This document shows positions 24,825 to 33,939 of a stretch of DNA of 64,000 bases, piece by piece. Location of the stretch: positions 4,979 through 68,978 of the forward strand of contig JBFWVD010000025.1 in assembly GCA_050246915.1 (NCBI GenBank), written 5' to 3'. This stretch comes from JBFWVD01 sp050246915. Its GTDB lineage: Bacteria; Actinomycetota; Acidimicrobiia; Acidimicrobiales; Ilumatobacteraceae. A program made the translations under genes and the position numbers. Position 1 is the stretch's first letter. Each line of letters begins with the position of its first letter. The notes under the pieces were generated by a model. That model saw only the letters and a list, made by a program, of their open reading frames with translations, searched no databases and had not been told where the DNA came from.

Positions 24825-26078
24825 TCAGCCCAGGCCGCCGCCGGGAGCCATCTGCGGTGCGCCCGTCCGGAACGACTTGTCGTACTTGCGCAGCTCCATG
24901 CGCGCGATCGTCATCTTGTGCACCTCGTCGGGGCCGTCGGCGATCCGCAGGCCGCGGATGTGCGCATAGAAATCGGCGAGTGGCCAGTCCTGGCTGATGC
25001 CGCCGGCGCCATGGGCCTGGATGGCCCGGTCGATGATCTTGAGCGCCACGTTCGGCGCCGCGACCTTGATCGCCGCGATCTCGGTGCGGGCGTTCTTGTT
25101 GCCCACGGTGTCCATGAGCCACGCGGTCTTCATGGTGAGCAGCCGGATCATCTCGAGCTCGATGCGGGCTTCGGCGATCCAGTCCTGGATGTTGGATCGA
25201 TCCGCGATGCGCTGACCGAACGTCACGCGGCCGAGAGTGCGGCGGCACATCAGCTCGAGCGAGCGTTCAGCGGCACCGATCATGCGCATGCAGTGATGGA
25301 TGCGTCCGGGTCCGAGGCGGGCCTGGCTGATGAGAAAGCCGTCGCCTTCGTCGCCGATGAGGTTCGACACCGGTACGCGCACGTTGTCGTACTCGATCTC
25401 GGCGTGGCCGTTTTGATGTGTGTAGCCGAACACGGTGAGGTTGCGGACGCGCTTCACGCCAGGTGTGTCGAGGGGGACCAGGATCTGGCTCTGCTGCTTG
25501 TGCGGGGGAGCCGAGGGGTCGGTCTTGCCCATGACGATGAGGATCTTGCACAGCGGGTGATAGGCGTTCGACGTCCACCACTTACGGCCGTTGAGGACGT
25601 AGTGATCGCCATCGCGGGTGATCGAGAGGCTGATGTTGGTGGCATCCGAGGATGCCAACGCCGGCTCGGTCATCGAGAACCCGGACCGGATCTCTCCGGC
25701 GAGCAGTGGCCGCAGCCACATGTCCTGCTGCTCCGGGGTGCCGAACATGGTCAGCACCTCCATGTTCCCGGTGTCGGGGGCGTTGCAGTTGAAGACCTCC
25801 GGGCCGATGGGGCTGCGCCCGGTGATCTCGGCCAGCGGCGCGTACTCGGCGTTGGTCAGGCCCGGGCCCCATTCGGCGTGGGGATGGAACATGTTCCACA
25901 GCCCGGCCGCCTTGGCCTTGGCTTTGAGCTCCTCCATGATCGCCGGCTGTCCGTGGGGGTCCCCGAGCTCGTGCAATTGGTGCTCGTACACCGATTCGGC
26001 GGGGTAGACGTTGGCGTCCATGAACTCCAGGAGGCGGGCCTGGTAGTCCTTGCAGCGATCTGTGAGGGCGAAATCCAT
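24825..26078 (-). CDS. Acyl-CoA dehydrogenase
   Basis: A 417-residue FAD-dependent acyl-CoA dehydrogenase that introduces a 2,3-double bond into an acyl-CoA. Family motifs include FSMTEPALASSDATNI (FAD/substrate loop), NGRKWWTSNA, RLGPGRIHHCMRMIGAAERS and the C-terminal QAHGAGGISQDWPLADFY. The closest look is to the ACAD10/11-like and FadE groups that lack a neighbouring electron-transfer gene. The ATG at 26078 gives a normal length and has a -10-like hexamer 7 bases upstream; a start 61 codons earlier would add unrelated sequence. The acyl substrate is unknown. Confidence 0.93.
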   Translation of the reverse strand: MDFALTDRCKDYQARLLEFMDANVYPAESVYEHQLHELGDPHGQPAIMEELKAKAKAAGLWNMFHPHAEWGPGLTNAEYAPLAEITGRSPIGPEVFNCNAPDTGNMEVLTMFGTPEQQDMWLRPLLAGEIRSGFSMTEPALASSDATNISLSITRDGDHYVLNGRKWWTSNAYHPLCKILIVMGKTDPSAPPHKQQSQILVPLDTPGVKRVRNLTVFGYTHQNGHAEIEYDNVRVPVSNLIGDEGDGFLISQARLGPGRIHHCMRMIGAAERSLELMCRRTLGRVTFGQRIADRSNIQDWIAEARIELEMIRLLTMKTAWLMDTVGNKNARTEIAAIKVAAPNVALKIIDRAIQAHGAGGISQDWPLADFYAHIRGLRIADGPDEVHKMTIARMELRKYDKSFRTGAPQMAPGGGLG

Positions 26079-26085
26079 GTTTCGG

Positions 26086-26091
26086 ACCGTA
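26086..26091 (-). promoter_or_regulatory. -10 element (TACGGT) for acyl-CoA dehydrogenase gene
   Basis: On the minus strand TACGGT ends 7 bases before the ATG at 26078. Confidence 0.5.
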
Positions 26092-26205
26092 GCTGTTTCA
26101 GGTCCCTGACCTGCAGGGCCGTGGTCGGAGGACCCGTTCGCGGGCATCGGGCCGCAAAGGACTGCCTTGACAAGATGCAGGGGACATGGGTGAACCTTGC
26201 ACGCA

Positions 26206-28974
26206 ATGTCAAAGCCCCTCGTCATCGTCGAGTCGCCCGCCAAGGCCAAGACCATCGCCAAATTCCTCGGCGGTGACTACGACGTGCGCGCTTCGGTCGG
26301 ACACATCGCCGACCTCCCGAGCTCCGGATTGCAGATCGACGTCGACAACGGATTCGTCCCCAACTACGAGCTGACGCCACGTGGCAAGGACGTGGTGAAG
26401 GATCTACGGGCCTTGTTGAAGGGTGCCAGCGAGCTCTATCTCGCCACCGACGAGGATCGCGAGGGCGAGATGATCTCGGCCCATCTCGTCGAGTACCTCA
26501 AGCCGCCCAAGGGCGTGCCGGTGAAGCGGATGGTCTTCCACGAGATCACGCGCGACGCCATCGCCCGCGCCGTGGCCAACCCTCGTGCCATCGACACCGG
26601 TCTGGTGGCCGCGGCCGAAGGCCGTCGAATCCTCGACCGGCTCTACGGCTACGAGGTGTCGCCGGTGCTGTGGCGCAAGGTCAATCGCGGTCTGGCCGCC
26701 GGGCGGGTGCAGAGCCCGGCGGTGCGCCTCATCGTCGAGCGCGAACGCGAGCGCATGGAGTTCGTGACGGCCGGATATTGGGATCTGTCGGCGGTGATGG
26801 CCACCGCGCCGTCATTCGCGGCGCGGTTGGTGGAGCTCAACGGGGCCAAGGTCGCCAGTGGTCGTGACTTCGACGAGCGCGGCCGGACGAAGGCCGATGT
26901 CGTCGTGCTCGACGAAGCCCGGGCCAACGCGTTGTCGGGCGCGCTGACCCCCGCGACGTTCACCGTCTCGTCCGTCGACTCCAAGCCCTATCGATCGTCG
27001 CCGCGCGCGCCGTTCATGACCTCGACGCTGCAGCAAGAGGGCGGTCGCCGGCTGCGCATGAGCGCACAACAGGTCATGCGGGTCGCCCAAGGGCTCTACG
27101 AGCGGGGCTTCATCACCTACATGCGTACCGACTCCGCTGAGCTGTCCACCGAAGCCGTCGAGCAGGCCCGCGCGCAGATCACCGAGCTGTACGGCAACGA
27201 GTTCCTCGCCGCGTCGGGCAAGCGGTATGCCGGCAAGGTCAAGAACGCGCAGGAGGCTCACGAGGCCATCCGCCCCACCACACCGTTCCGCACCCCTGCT
27301 CAGGTCCGTGCCGAGCTGTCGGGCCCCGACCTGAAGCTGTACGAGATGATCTGGCAGCGCACGCTGGCCAGCCAGATGGCCGACGCGGTGGGCACGACCA
27401 CGACGGTGCGACTCGAAGCCATCGCCACCTCCGGCGAGAAGGCGGGCTTCTCCGCTTCGGGCACCACCATCACCTTCGCCGGCTATCGCCGCGTGTACGT
27501 CGAAGCGTCCGACGACGACGCCGGTTCCGACGACGAGGCCTTGCTCCCGTCGCTCTCCGCCGGCCAGGTCGTCCCGCTCGATCGGCTGGAGGTCGAGGGC
27601 CATTCCACCTCGCCGCCGGCGCGCTACACCGAAGCGTCGCTGGTGAAGAAGCTCGAAGAGCTCGGCATCGGTCGACCCTCCACGTGGGCGTCGATCATGC
27701 AGACCATCCAAGACCGTGGGTATGTGTGGAAGAAGGGTCAGGCGCTCGTTCCGACATGGACGGCGTTCGTGGTGGTGCGCTTGCTCGAGAACCACTTCAA
27801 GGGCCTCATCGATTACTCGTTCACGGCGGACATGGAGGAGCAGCTCGACCGCATCGCGGCAGGGGGCGCCGACAAGGTGGCGTTCCTGCAGCGCTTCTAC
27901 TTCGGCGACGGAACACGCGGGCTCAAGGAACTGGTCTCGGAGAACCTCGATCTCATCGACGCCGCCGAGATCAACGCCATCCACATCGGCAACGACCCCG
28001 ATGGCGTACAGATCGTGGTGCGGCCCGGTCGCTACGGCCCATATGTGAAGCGGGGCGAGGACACCGTCGGCGTTCCCGAGAACCTGCCTCCCGACGAGCT
28101 CACGGTGGCCAAGGCCCTCGAGTTGCTCGCCGCCCCCAAGAGCGACGAGCCCATCGGTGAGCACGACGGTCTGCCCGTCTACGCCAAGAACGGTCGCTTC
28201 GGGCCCTACGTGCAACTCGGCGACAACGACCATCTGCCTCCGGGAATGGACAAGCCGAAGATGGCGTCGCTGTTCTCCACGATGTCGCCCGAGACCATCA
28301 CCATCGACGACGCGGTGAAGCTGTTGTCGCTGCCTCGGGTCGTCGGCGTCGATCCGGCCGACGGGGTCGAGATCACCGCGCAGAACGGTCGCTACGGCCC
28401 GTACGTTGCCAAGGGCACCGAGAGCCGTTCGCTCGGGTCCGAAGGCGAGCTGTTCACCATCACACTCGAGAGTGCTGTGGCGCTGTTGGCCGCGCCGAAG
28501 CAGTTCAAAGGTCGCGGCCGCGGGCCGGCCAAGCCGCCGCTTCGTGAGTTCGGGGCCGATCCGATCAGCGCCCGGCCCATCGTGGCCAAGGAGGGTCGCT
28601 TCGGCATCTACGTCACCGACGGCGAGACCAACGCCTCCATCGGCAAGGGCGATCGCATCGAGGACATGACCCCCGAGCGAGCCCAAGAGTTGTTGGCGGC
28701 ACGCCGCGAGACGATGGCCGAGCGCGGCGAGACACCAGGCGCGAAGCGCACAGGTCGCTCGTCTACCGCCAAGAAGGCGCCGGCGAAGAAGGCCGCGGCC
28801 AAGAAGGCTCCAGCCAAGAAAGCGGCCGCAAGCAAGAGTCCTGGAGCGTCCGATCTCGGCGTCGCTCGCGTGGTGGCAAAGGGCACCTCGAAGAAGGCCA
28901 CCGCCAAGAAGGCCACCGCCAAGAAGGCGGCCACCAAGAAGGCCGCTGCGAAGAAGTCGTCCCCGGGCACCTGA
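26206..28974 (+). CDS. topA: DNA topoisomerase I
   Basis: A 922-residue type IA topoisomerase that relaxes negative supercoils. The Toprim domain opens with LVIVESPAKAKTIAKFLGG and has the acidic DEDREGE cluster; the active-site Tyr is in GFITYMRTDS near residue 305. Four or more C-terminal topoisomerase repeats (NGRYGPYV, NGRFGPYV, EGRFGIYV) replace zinc fingers, as in other actinobacteria, and a Lys/Ala-rich tail of about 70 residues ends the protein. The ATG at 26206 begins the conserved core; a TTG three codons earlier is unlikely. Confidence 0.97.
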   Translation: MSKPLVIVESPAKAKTIAKFLGGDYDVRASVGHIADLPSSGLQIDVDNGFVPNYELTPRGKDVVKDLRALLKGASELYLATDEDREGEMISAHLVEYLKPPKGVPVKRMVFHEITRDAIARAVANPRAIDTGLVAAAEGRRILDRLYGYEVSPVLWRKVNRGLAAGRVQSPAVRLIVERERERMEFVTAGYWDLSAVMATAPSFAARLVELNGAKVASGRDFDERGRTKADVVVLDEARANALSGALTPATFTVSSVDSKPYRSSPRAPFMTSTLQQEGGRRLRMSAQQVMRVAQGLYERGFITYMRTDSAELSTEAVEQARAQITELYGNEFLAASGKRYAGKVKNAQEAHEAIRPTTPFRTPAQVRAELSGPDLKLYEMIWQRTLASQMADAVGTTTTVRLEAIATSGEKAGFSASGTTITFAGYRRVYVEASDDDAGSDDEALLPSLSAGQVVPLDRLEVEGHSTSPPARYTEASLVKKLEELGIGRPSTWASIMQTIQDRGYVWKKGQALVPTWTAFVVVRLLENHFKGLIDYSFTADMEEQLDRIAAGGADKVAFLQRFYFGDGTRGLKELVSENLDLIDAAEINAIHIGNDPDGVQIVVRPGRYGPYVKRGEDTVGVPENLPPDELTVAKALELLAAPKSDEPIGEHDGLPVYAKNGRFGPYVQLGDNDHLPPGMDKPKMASLFSTMSPETITIDDAVKLLSLPRVVGVDPADGVEITAQNGRYGPYVAKGTESRSLGSEGELFTITLESAVALLAAPKQFKGRGRGPAKPPLREFGADPISARPIVAKEGRFGIYVTDGETNASIGKGDRIEDMTPERAQELLAARRETMAERGETPGAKRTGRSSTAKKAPAKKAAAKKAPAKKAAASKSPGASDLGVARVVAKGTSKKATAKKATAKKAATKKAAAKKSSPGT
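28765..28960 (+). repeat. Lys/Ala repeat tail of topA
   Basis: Two blocks of short repeats encode AKKAPAKKAAAKK-type and AKKATAKKAATKK-type sequence, separated by about 20 ordinary codons. The tail resembles the histone H1-like basic tails of other actinobacterial TopA proteins, which bind DNA and raise processivity. Confidence 0.85.
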
Positions 28975-29044
28975 GCGTCGAGTGCGTCGGACAACTGTCC
29001 GCGCGATGGCCCAGGGGTACCTGCGCGTGACGGTTCGGCTCCCC

Positions 29045-29050
29045 TAGTTT
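29045..29050 (+). promoter_or_regulatory. -10 element (TAGTTT) for MFS-tmk-holB operon
   Basis: TAGTTT ends 7 bases before the ATG at 29058. Confidence 0.5.
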
Positions 29051-29057
29051 GTCGGCC

Positions 29058-30557
29058 ATGGCCGGCCAGTGGAGCGACGACGCCCGGGCCGGCGTACCCG
29101 ATGATCCGAACATGTTCGGCGGTGATCCGCCGACGACGGAGTTCCGTCCGATCATCACCACCGACGCCCAAGCCATGACCAATCCGGCCGAGGTGCTGGC
29201 CCACACCTCGGTGCGGGTGAAGCTCTTCGGGTCGAAGGCGTACTTCCGACTGTGGCTCGCGCAGCTGGCCTCGTCGATGGGGGACTGGCTCGGGTTCTTC
29301 GCCATCACCGCCATCGCCGCCGACATCGGTGGCGGTGCGGCTGGCGCAAGCGTCGGCCTCGTCATGATCGCCCGCATCGCCCCGGGCTTCTTCTTCTCGC
29401 AACTGGCCGGCGTCATCGTCGATCGCCTCGATCGCAAGAAGGTGATGGTGGTGTGCGATCTGGTGCGCGCCGCCGCGCTCGTCTTCCTGCCTTTCCTCAC
29501 CCACGTGTGGCAGTTGGTGGTGCTGTCGCTCGTGCTCGAGGTGGCCACCTTGCTGTGGGGTCCGGCCAAGGACGCGTCGGTGCCCAACTTGGTGCCCCCC
29601 GAGCACCTCACCACGGTCAACAGCTTGTCGCTGGCGGCGGCTTACGGAACGTTCCCCATCGCTGCGGTGCTATTCGCCGGATTGGCCAAGCTGGCCGATT
29701 GGCTGGCCGGGTTCGACACGTTCGACTTCCTCGAACTGCGCCAGGCGTCGATCGCCGTCTACATCGACGTGCTCACGTTCCTGCTCTCGGCGTTCGTGGT
29801 GTCGACGCTGCCGCTCGTGCACCGCCGGCGGGCCAAGGCACCCGAGAACGCGACGGCCAGCTTCCATCTCACCGCGGTGTTCCACGAGTTGCGCGAGGGC
29901 TGGGAGTTCATCTTCGTGTCGCCGGTGGTGCGCGCCGTGATGCTCGGTCTGGCCACCGGGCTGTTCGGCGGCGGCATGATCGTTCCGCTGGGCGTGCAGT
30001 TCGCCGACGAGGTGCTCGGCGGGGGCAAGAGCGCGTTCGGCCTGTTGCTCACCGCGCTGGGGTTCGGTGTGGCGTTCGGCGTGTTGGCCATCAGCGCTGT
30101 GCAACGACGCTTGCACAAGGCTCGGGCGTTCACCTACGCCGTGTTCGGGGCGGGGTATGCGTTGCTGCTGGCCGCGTCGATGTCCAAGCTCGGTCCGGCC
30201 ATGGTGTGGGTGTTCGTCATCGGGGTGTGTGCCGGGGTGGTGTACGTGATCGGGTTCACGATCTTGCAAGAGAGCGTTGAGGACGAGCTGCGGGGCCGCA
30301 TCTTCTCGTCGCTCAACACGCTCGTGCGGTTCTGCTTGTTGATGGCGTTCGCGTTGGCGCCGTTCCTGTCGCAGTTGCTGGGTGATCTGTCCGACAAGCT
30401 CGTCGACGGCAAGATCCACGTGGGCATCGACATCGCGTTGCCCGGGCCGCGTCTGACGTTGTACTTCGCTGGGCTCGTCATCTTGGGTGCCGGCCTGATC
30501 GCGGTGTCGTCGTTCCGGAAGGGATCGCCGACCGGCCGGGTCCGTGACCTCCGGTGA
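29058..30557 (+). CDS. MFS transporter upstream of tmk
   Basis: A 499-residue major facilitator with about 12 helices preceded by a polar N-terminal extension of about 65 residues. The loop motif between helices 2 and 3 is AGVIVDRLDRKKVMVVCDL, and a second appears after helix 8. It overlaps tmk by GTGA. Some actinobacteria, such as Streptomyces, carry a thymidylate kinase joined to a large membrane domain, so this may be the split version of that arrangement; this comparison is from memory. Substrate is unknown. Confidence 0.9.
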   Translation: MAGQWSDDARAGVPDDPNMFGGDPPTTEFRPIITTDAQAMTNPAEVLAHTSVRVKLFGSKAYFRLWLAQLASSMGDWLGFFAITAIAADIGGGAAGASVGLVMIARIAPGFFFSQLAGVIVDRLDRKKVMVVCDLVRAAALVFLPFLTHVWQLVVLSLVLEVATLLWGPAKDASVPNLVPPEHLTTVNSLSLAAAYGTFPIAAVLFAGLAKLADWLAGFDTFDFLELRQASIAVYIDVLTFLLSAFVVSTLPLVHRRRAKAPENATASFHLTAVFHELREGWEFIFVSPVVRAVMLGLATGLFGGGMIVPLGVQFADEVLGGGKSAFGLLLTALGFGVAFGVLAISAVQRRLHKARAFTYAVFGAGYALLLAASMSKLGPAMVWVFVIGVCAGVVYVIGFTILQESVEDELRGRIFSSLNTLVRFCLLMAFALAPFLSQLLGDLSDKLVDGKIHVGIDIALPGPRLTLYFAGLVILGAGLIAVSSFRKGSPTGRVRDLR

Positions 30558-31171
30558 GCGCGGCGGACGAGCGTGGTTGCTTCATCGTGTTCGAGGGCGG
30601 TGACGGGACCGGCAAGAGCACCCAGGTCCGCCTGCTGGCGGAGACCCTCGACGCATTGGTGACTCGCGAGCCCGGGGGCACGGCGATCGGTGAACGCTTG
30701 CGGGAGTTGTGGCTCGACGCCAACTCCTCGGCAATGGTGGACCGCTGCGAGGCGCTGGTGATCGCGGCGGCGCGCGCTCAGCATGTGGCCGAGGTGATCC
30801 GCCCCGCCCTCGAATCAGGGCGCCACGTCGTGAGCGATCGATTCGCCCACTCGTCCATCGCCTATCAGGGTCACGGTCGCGGTTTGGCGCCCGAGGAGGT
30901 CCAACGGATCAACGATTGGGCCATCGAAGGGCTGTGGCCCGACCTGGTGATCCTCATCGAGGTGCCCGACGACATCGCCCGCCAACGTCTCGGGCAGCAG
31001 CTCGATCGGGTCGAGTCGGTGGGCGACGGGTTCCACACCCGGGTACGCGAGGCGTTCGAGGCGTTCGCCGATGCCGATCCGGATCGATGGGTGCGTATCG
31101 ACGGCACCGGTTCGATCGACCAAGTCGCACTGCGAGTGCGTGCTGCGGTGCGCGAGCGTCTGTCCCTGTGA
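30554..31171 (+). CDS. tmk: Thymidylate kinase
   Basis: A 205-residue dTMP kinase that phosphorylates dTMP to dTDP for DNA synthesis. Walker A is EGGDGTGKST, the substrate motif is TREPGGT, and the DRx motif is VSDRFAHSSIAYQG. GTG start within a GTGA overlap with the MFS gene, and its stop overlaps holB in the same way, so the three genes form a tight operon linking nucleotide supply and replication. Confidence 0.96.
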   Translation: MSAADERGCFIVFEGGDGTGKSTQVRLLAETLDALVTREPGGTAIGERLRELWLDANSSAMVDRCEALVIAAARAQHVAEVIRPALESGRHVVSDRFAHSSIAYQGHGRGLAPEEVQRINDWAIEGLWPDLVILIEVPDDIARQRLGQQLDRVESVGDGFHTRVREAFEAFADADPDRWVRIDGTGSIDQVALRVRAAVRERLSL

Positions 31172-32223
31172 GCGAGATGTTCCCCGAGCCTGTGGTGGTG
31201 TGGAAGGCCGTCGTCGGCCAGGAGCGGGCCGTCTCCCGACTCCAGGCCGCGGCGGCGAGCCCAGTGCATGCGTATCTGTTGGTGGGTCCCGCCGGTTCGT
31301 GTGTGCGCGAGGCAGCGGTGGCGTTCGCTGCGGAGCTCATGGGACCTGAGGAGCGCGATCAACGTCTCGTGCTCTCCGGCGAGCATCCCGACGTGCGGAT
31401 GGTCGAGCGTGTCGGTGCGTCGATCAGTACCGATCAGGCCGAGGAGGTCATCCGGCTGGCCTCACTGGCTCCGGTGGAGGGTCGCCGCAAGGTGATGATC
31501 CTCGACGAGTTCCATCTGCTCGCCCCCGCGGCGGCGGCGAAGTTGCTCAAGACCATCGAGGAGCCCAGCCGGAGCACGGTGTTCGTGATCGTGGCCGAGG
31601 ACGTTCCGCCCGAATTGGTCACGATCGCGTCGCGCTGTGTGAAGGTCGAGTTCGGTCCCCTCGGCGCGCAATCGATCGCCGACGCACTGGTGGCCGAGGG
31701 CGTCGAACCGGGACGCGCAATTGAAATTGCGCGGATGTCGGCGGGGAACCTGCACCGGGCCCGTCTGCTGGCGGCCGATCCCGGCGCGGCAGCGCGTTGG
31801 GCCGCGTTCTCGTCGATCCCGTCGCGCCTCGACGGATCGGGCAACGTGGTCATGTCCATCGTCGACGAGATCGTCGGGCTCATCGAATCGGCCGCCGGGC
31901 CCTTGACCGCTCAGCACGAGCGCGAGGACGCTCAACTCGCTGAGCGCTTGGAGCAGACCGGCGAGCGGGGTGCCGGGCTGCGCAAGGCCCTCGAGGATCG
32001 ACACAAGCGTGAGTTGCGCCGTCATCGCACCGACGAGCTGCGCAGTGGGCTGTCAGCGCTGTCGGCGGCCTATCGAGATGCACTGGTGGCTGGTAGCGCC
32101 CATGAGCCAGGAGCGGTGATCGAGGCCGTCGGGCGCATCACCGCGGCGAGCGAGGCGCTCAATCGCAACCCGAACGAGACCCTGCTCCTGCAGGCGCTGT
32201 TGCTGTCGTTGCCATCGGCCTGA
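31168..32223 (+). CDS. holB: DNA polymerase III delta' subunit
   Basis: A 351-residue AAA+ clamp-loader subunit. It starts with VVGQERAVSRLQAAAASPVHAYLLVGPAG; the Walker A lysine is missing (GPAGSCVREA), as expected for delta', which does not hydrolyse ATP. The Walker B-like region is KVMILDEFHLL and the sensor SRC motif is TIASRCVKVEFG. The C-terminal half is helical, including a long charged stretch. GTG start within GTGA. A perfect 20-bp palindrome containing a CAATTNNAATTG copy lies in the middle of the gene. Confidence 0.92.
   Translation: MSEMFPEPVVVWKAVVGQERAVSRLQAAAASPVHAYLLVGPAGSCVREAAVAFAAELMGPEERDQRLVLSGEHPDVRMVERVGASISTDQAEEVIRLASLAPVEGRRKVMILDEFHLLAPAAAAKLLKTIEEPSRSTVFVIVAEDVPPELVTIASRCVKVEFGPLGAQSIADALVAEGVEPGRAIEIARMSAGNLHRARLLAADPGAAARWAAFSSIPSRLDGSGNVVMSIVDEIVGLIESAAGPLTAQHEREDAQLAERLEQTGERGAGLRKALEDRHKRELRRHRTDELRSGLSALSAAYRDALVAGSAHEPGAVIEAVGRITAASEALNRNPNETLLLQALLLSLPSA
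31714..31733. repeat. CAATTNNAATTG palindrome, copy 4 (20 bp)
   Basis: Core CAATTGAAATTG at 31718-31729, extended by CGCG on both sides to 9-base arms. It lies in holB, read as Ala-Ile-Glu-Ile-Ala with ATT codons. Confidence 0.92.
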
Positions 32224-32253
32224 CCAGCGCGCGCCGGCAGCTGCCTCGGGGCC

Positions 32254-32892
32254 TCAGTCGTGGCGACCGGTGAACGCCACCCGCACACCGAGCCCGATGA
32301 GGGCGAGCCCGCTGGCGCCGCCGACCATGGCGCTGCGCCGAGGTGATCCGGCGAACCAGTTGCGCACCGATCCGGCGAGGATGCCGTAGAGCCCGTCGCT
32401 GATGGTGGCCATGGTGACGAACACCAGACCGAAGATGAGCATCTGCGCCCACACGTGCCGGTGATCGGGCTCGACGAACTGGGGGAGGATGGCCAAGAAG
32501 AACAGCGGCACCTTGGGGTTGGAGATACCGACGATGAAGCCTTCGCGCATGAGCCGCCGGCGGTCGTGCGCCTGGGCACCGAGGGCAAGGGCGTCGGCCA
32601 AGTGGCGGCGGTTGCGGATGGCCCGAACGCCGAGGAGCACCAGATACGCGGCGCCGACGACCTTCATGACGTTGAACAGGACCACCGATCGGGCGACGAT
32701 GGCCCCGACGCCGAGAGCGGCAGCGACGGCATGGCAGGAGGCACCCAGCGAGTTGCCGGCCACGGTGGCGAGCGCTGCTCTGCGACCCATGGCGACGCCC
32801 CGGGAGACGATGAACAGCACGCTGGGTCCGGGGATGATCAGGATCACGAACGAGGTGGCCATCATCGCCCCGAGCTGGTGCAGCGTGATCAT
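32254..32892 (-). CDS. LysE/RhtB-family amino-acid exporter
   Basis: A 212-residue membrane protein with about six helices. FVILIIPGPSVLFIVSRG is the LysE family signature near the N-terminus and GFIVGISNPKVPLFFLAILP is the second conserved region. Members export amino acids or their derivatives. The ATG at 32892 is preceded by a -10-like hexamer; an ATG at 33006 would extend into the tRNA gene and is rejected. It converges on holB. Confidence 0.92.
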   Translation of the reverse strand: MITLHQLGAMMATSFVILIIPGPSVLFIVSRGVAMGRRAALATVAGNSLGASCHAVAAALGVGAIVARSVVLFNVMKVVGAAYLVLLGVRAIRNRRHLADALALGAQAHDRRRLMREGFIVGISNPKVPLFFLAILPQFVEPDHRHVWAQMLIFGLVFVTMATISDGLYGILAGSVRNWFAGSPRRSAMVGGASGLALIGLGVRVAFTGRHD

Positions 32893-32898
32893 GCCCGG

Positions 32899-32904
32899 AC
32901 GGTA
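32899..32904 (-). promoter_or_regulatory. -10 element (TACCGT) for LysE-family gene
   Basis: On the minus strand TACCGT ends 6 bases before the ATG at 32892. Confidence 0.5.
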
Positions 32905-32979
32905 GCAATGGGCGCCTTGGCCGCCCCGATGGATTCGAAAAGCTGGCGGGCGGTGCGCGCTTGCTACCTTGTGGGTCAC

Positions 32980-33052
32980 GCCCGGGTAGCTCAGTAGGTA
33001 GAGCAACGCACTCGTAATGCGTAGGTCAGGGGTTCGACTCCCCTCTCGGGCT
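32980..33052 (+). tRNA. tRNA-Thr (anticodon CGT)
   Basis: A complete 73-base cloverleaf. The acceptor stem is GCCCGGG with CTCGGGC (one G-T pair), the D stem is GCTC/GAGC, the anticodon stem is ACGCA/TGCGT around loop CTCGTAA, and the T arm is AGGGG/CCCCT around TTCGACT. The anticodon CGT at 33013-33015 reads ACG. CCA is not encoded. It marks the left edge of a stretch of accessory genes. Confidence 0.97.
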
Positions 33053-33065
33053 CTCCAGAACCAGT

Positions 33066-33302
33066 TCAGGGGTCGGGCGGCCTCTCTGTACCCACGTGCG
33101 GTGGCACGAGGTCATCGATGTTCGCTCCCGCTGCCCGCGCCTCGCGTGCGGCGACGGCGATCATCAGGCGAAGTACTTCGAGGTCGTCAGCGCTGTGAGG
33201 CGCCTCGCGTCCGCCTTCGACGGCAACGGCGTTCGCCGTGAGCGCACGATTGCGTTCGCGGACGAGGCGGGCCAACTCCAGTCTGGCTTCTGGGCGAGTC
33301 AT
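33066..33302 (-). CDS. Small protein of unknown function
   Basis: A 78-residue charged protein with a helical, Arg/Ala-rich N-terminal half (ARLELARLVRERNRALTA) and a Pro-rich end. It has no recognised family. Its coding bias is typical of the window and no other frame here is better, but the short length and the lack of a ribosome-binding site keep confidence modest. Confidence 0.45.
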   Translation of the reverse strand: MTRPEARLELARLVRERNRALTANAVAVEGGREAPHSADDLEVLRLMIAVAAREARAAGANIDDLVPPHVGTERPPDP

Positions 33303-33561
33303 CTGTCCCTCCGGGCGAGACGTCCTGGCCGTTGTCGGCTCGGTTCCGCCCCGAGGTGGTGCTGCACGCTCAACCTATCGGCGTCTGATCACATCGATCC
33401 AGCGACGCCGGCTCGTCGAGGAGGTGAGCGTCGAAATGAACGGCGTTGAGCAGCAGGCACACTGGCTCGAGGAACCGTTCTGGCGCTTGACCTCGGACGC
33501 CGTTGGGCGGACACTCCGGCTGAGGCGGTGCAGAGCGTCTCAATGCCTTTGGGGGGTCATC
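33303..33561. other. Gene-poor interval after tRNA-Thr
   Basis: There is no supportable gene in these 259 bases. In the frame of the cupin gene the region stays open but reads as Arg/Val-rich sequence without family resemblance. No palindrome or integrase trace is seen. Confidence 0.4.
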
Positions 33562-33921
33562 ATGGCGAGTGCGGAACACATGGGCTTCGACAATGCGACT
33601 GAGATCCGAGAGATGCCCTTCGGCCGGGCTGAGGTCATCAAGATCGGCGGTGGCGAGGTGATGCGGTTGACATTGCAGCCGGGTTGGCGTTGGAGCGAAC
33701 ACGTCAAGCCGATCGCTGGTACTGACCTGTGCGAAGCGCCCCACTTCCAATACAGCGTCTCGGGTCGCATCGGTGTGCGGATGGCCGACGGTGACGAGTT
33801 CGAGGTCGGCCCCGGCGAAGTGAGCATGCTCGAGTCGGGGCATGATGCGTGGGTCATCGGGGATCAATCTGTTGTTGCGATCGACTGGGGTGGCGCCCAC
33901 GTCTGGGCGAAGCACCAGTGA
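33562..33921 (+). CDS. Cupin-domain protein
   Basis: A 119-residue single cupin barrel. GWRWSEHVKP and PHFQYSVSGRIGVRMADG form the first motif, with metal-ligand candidates at the two His; DEFEVGPGEVSMLESGHDAW forms the second. Small cupins of this kind bind a metal and a small ligand, with varied functions. The ATG at 33562 has a G-rich stretch (TTGGGGGG) 6-13 bases upstream. It converges on the SnoaL-like gene. No pathway can be assigned. Confidence 0.8.
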   Translation: MASAEHMGFDNATEIREMPFGRAEVIKIGGGEVMRLTLQPGWRWSEHVKPIAGTDLCEAPHFQYSVSGRIGVRMADGDEFEVGPGEVSMLESGHDAWVIGDQSVVAIDWGGAHVWAKHQ

Positions 33922-33939
33922 ACGTGCGACTGCCCGGCG

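Noticed and set aside
26167..26172. Consensus TTGACA ahead of topA
   Set aside because: No acceptable -10 hexamer follows at 16-19 bp (GTGAAC/TGAACC only), so a promoter could not be supported.
28987..29000. CGGACA/TGTCCG dyad after topA as terminator
   Set aside because: Six pairs with a two-base loop and mismatches beyond; too weak to call.
32892..33006. Longer start for the LysE-family gene at 33006
   Set aside because: It would read through the tRNA-Thr gene and add 38 residues unlike the family; 32892 has its own -10 element.
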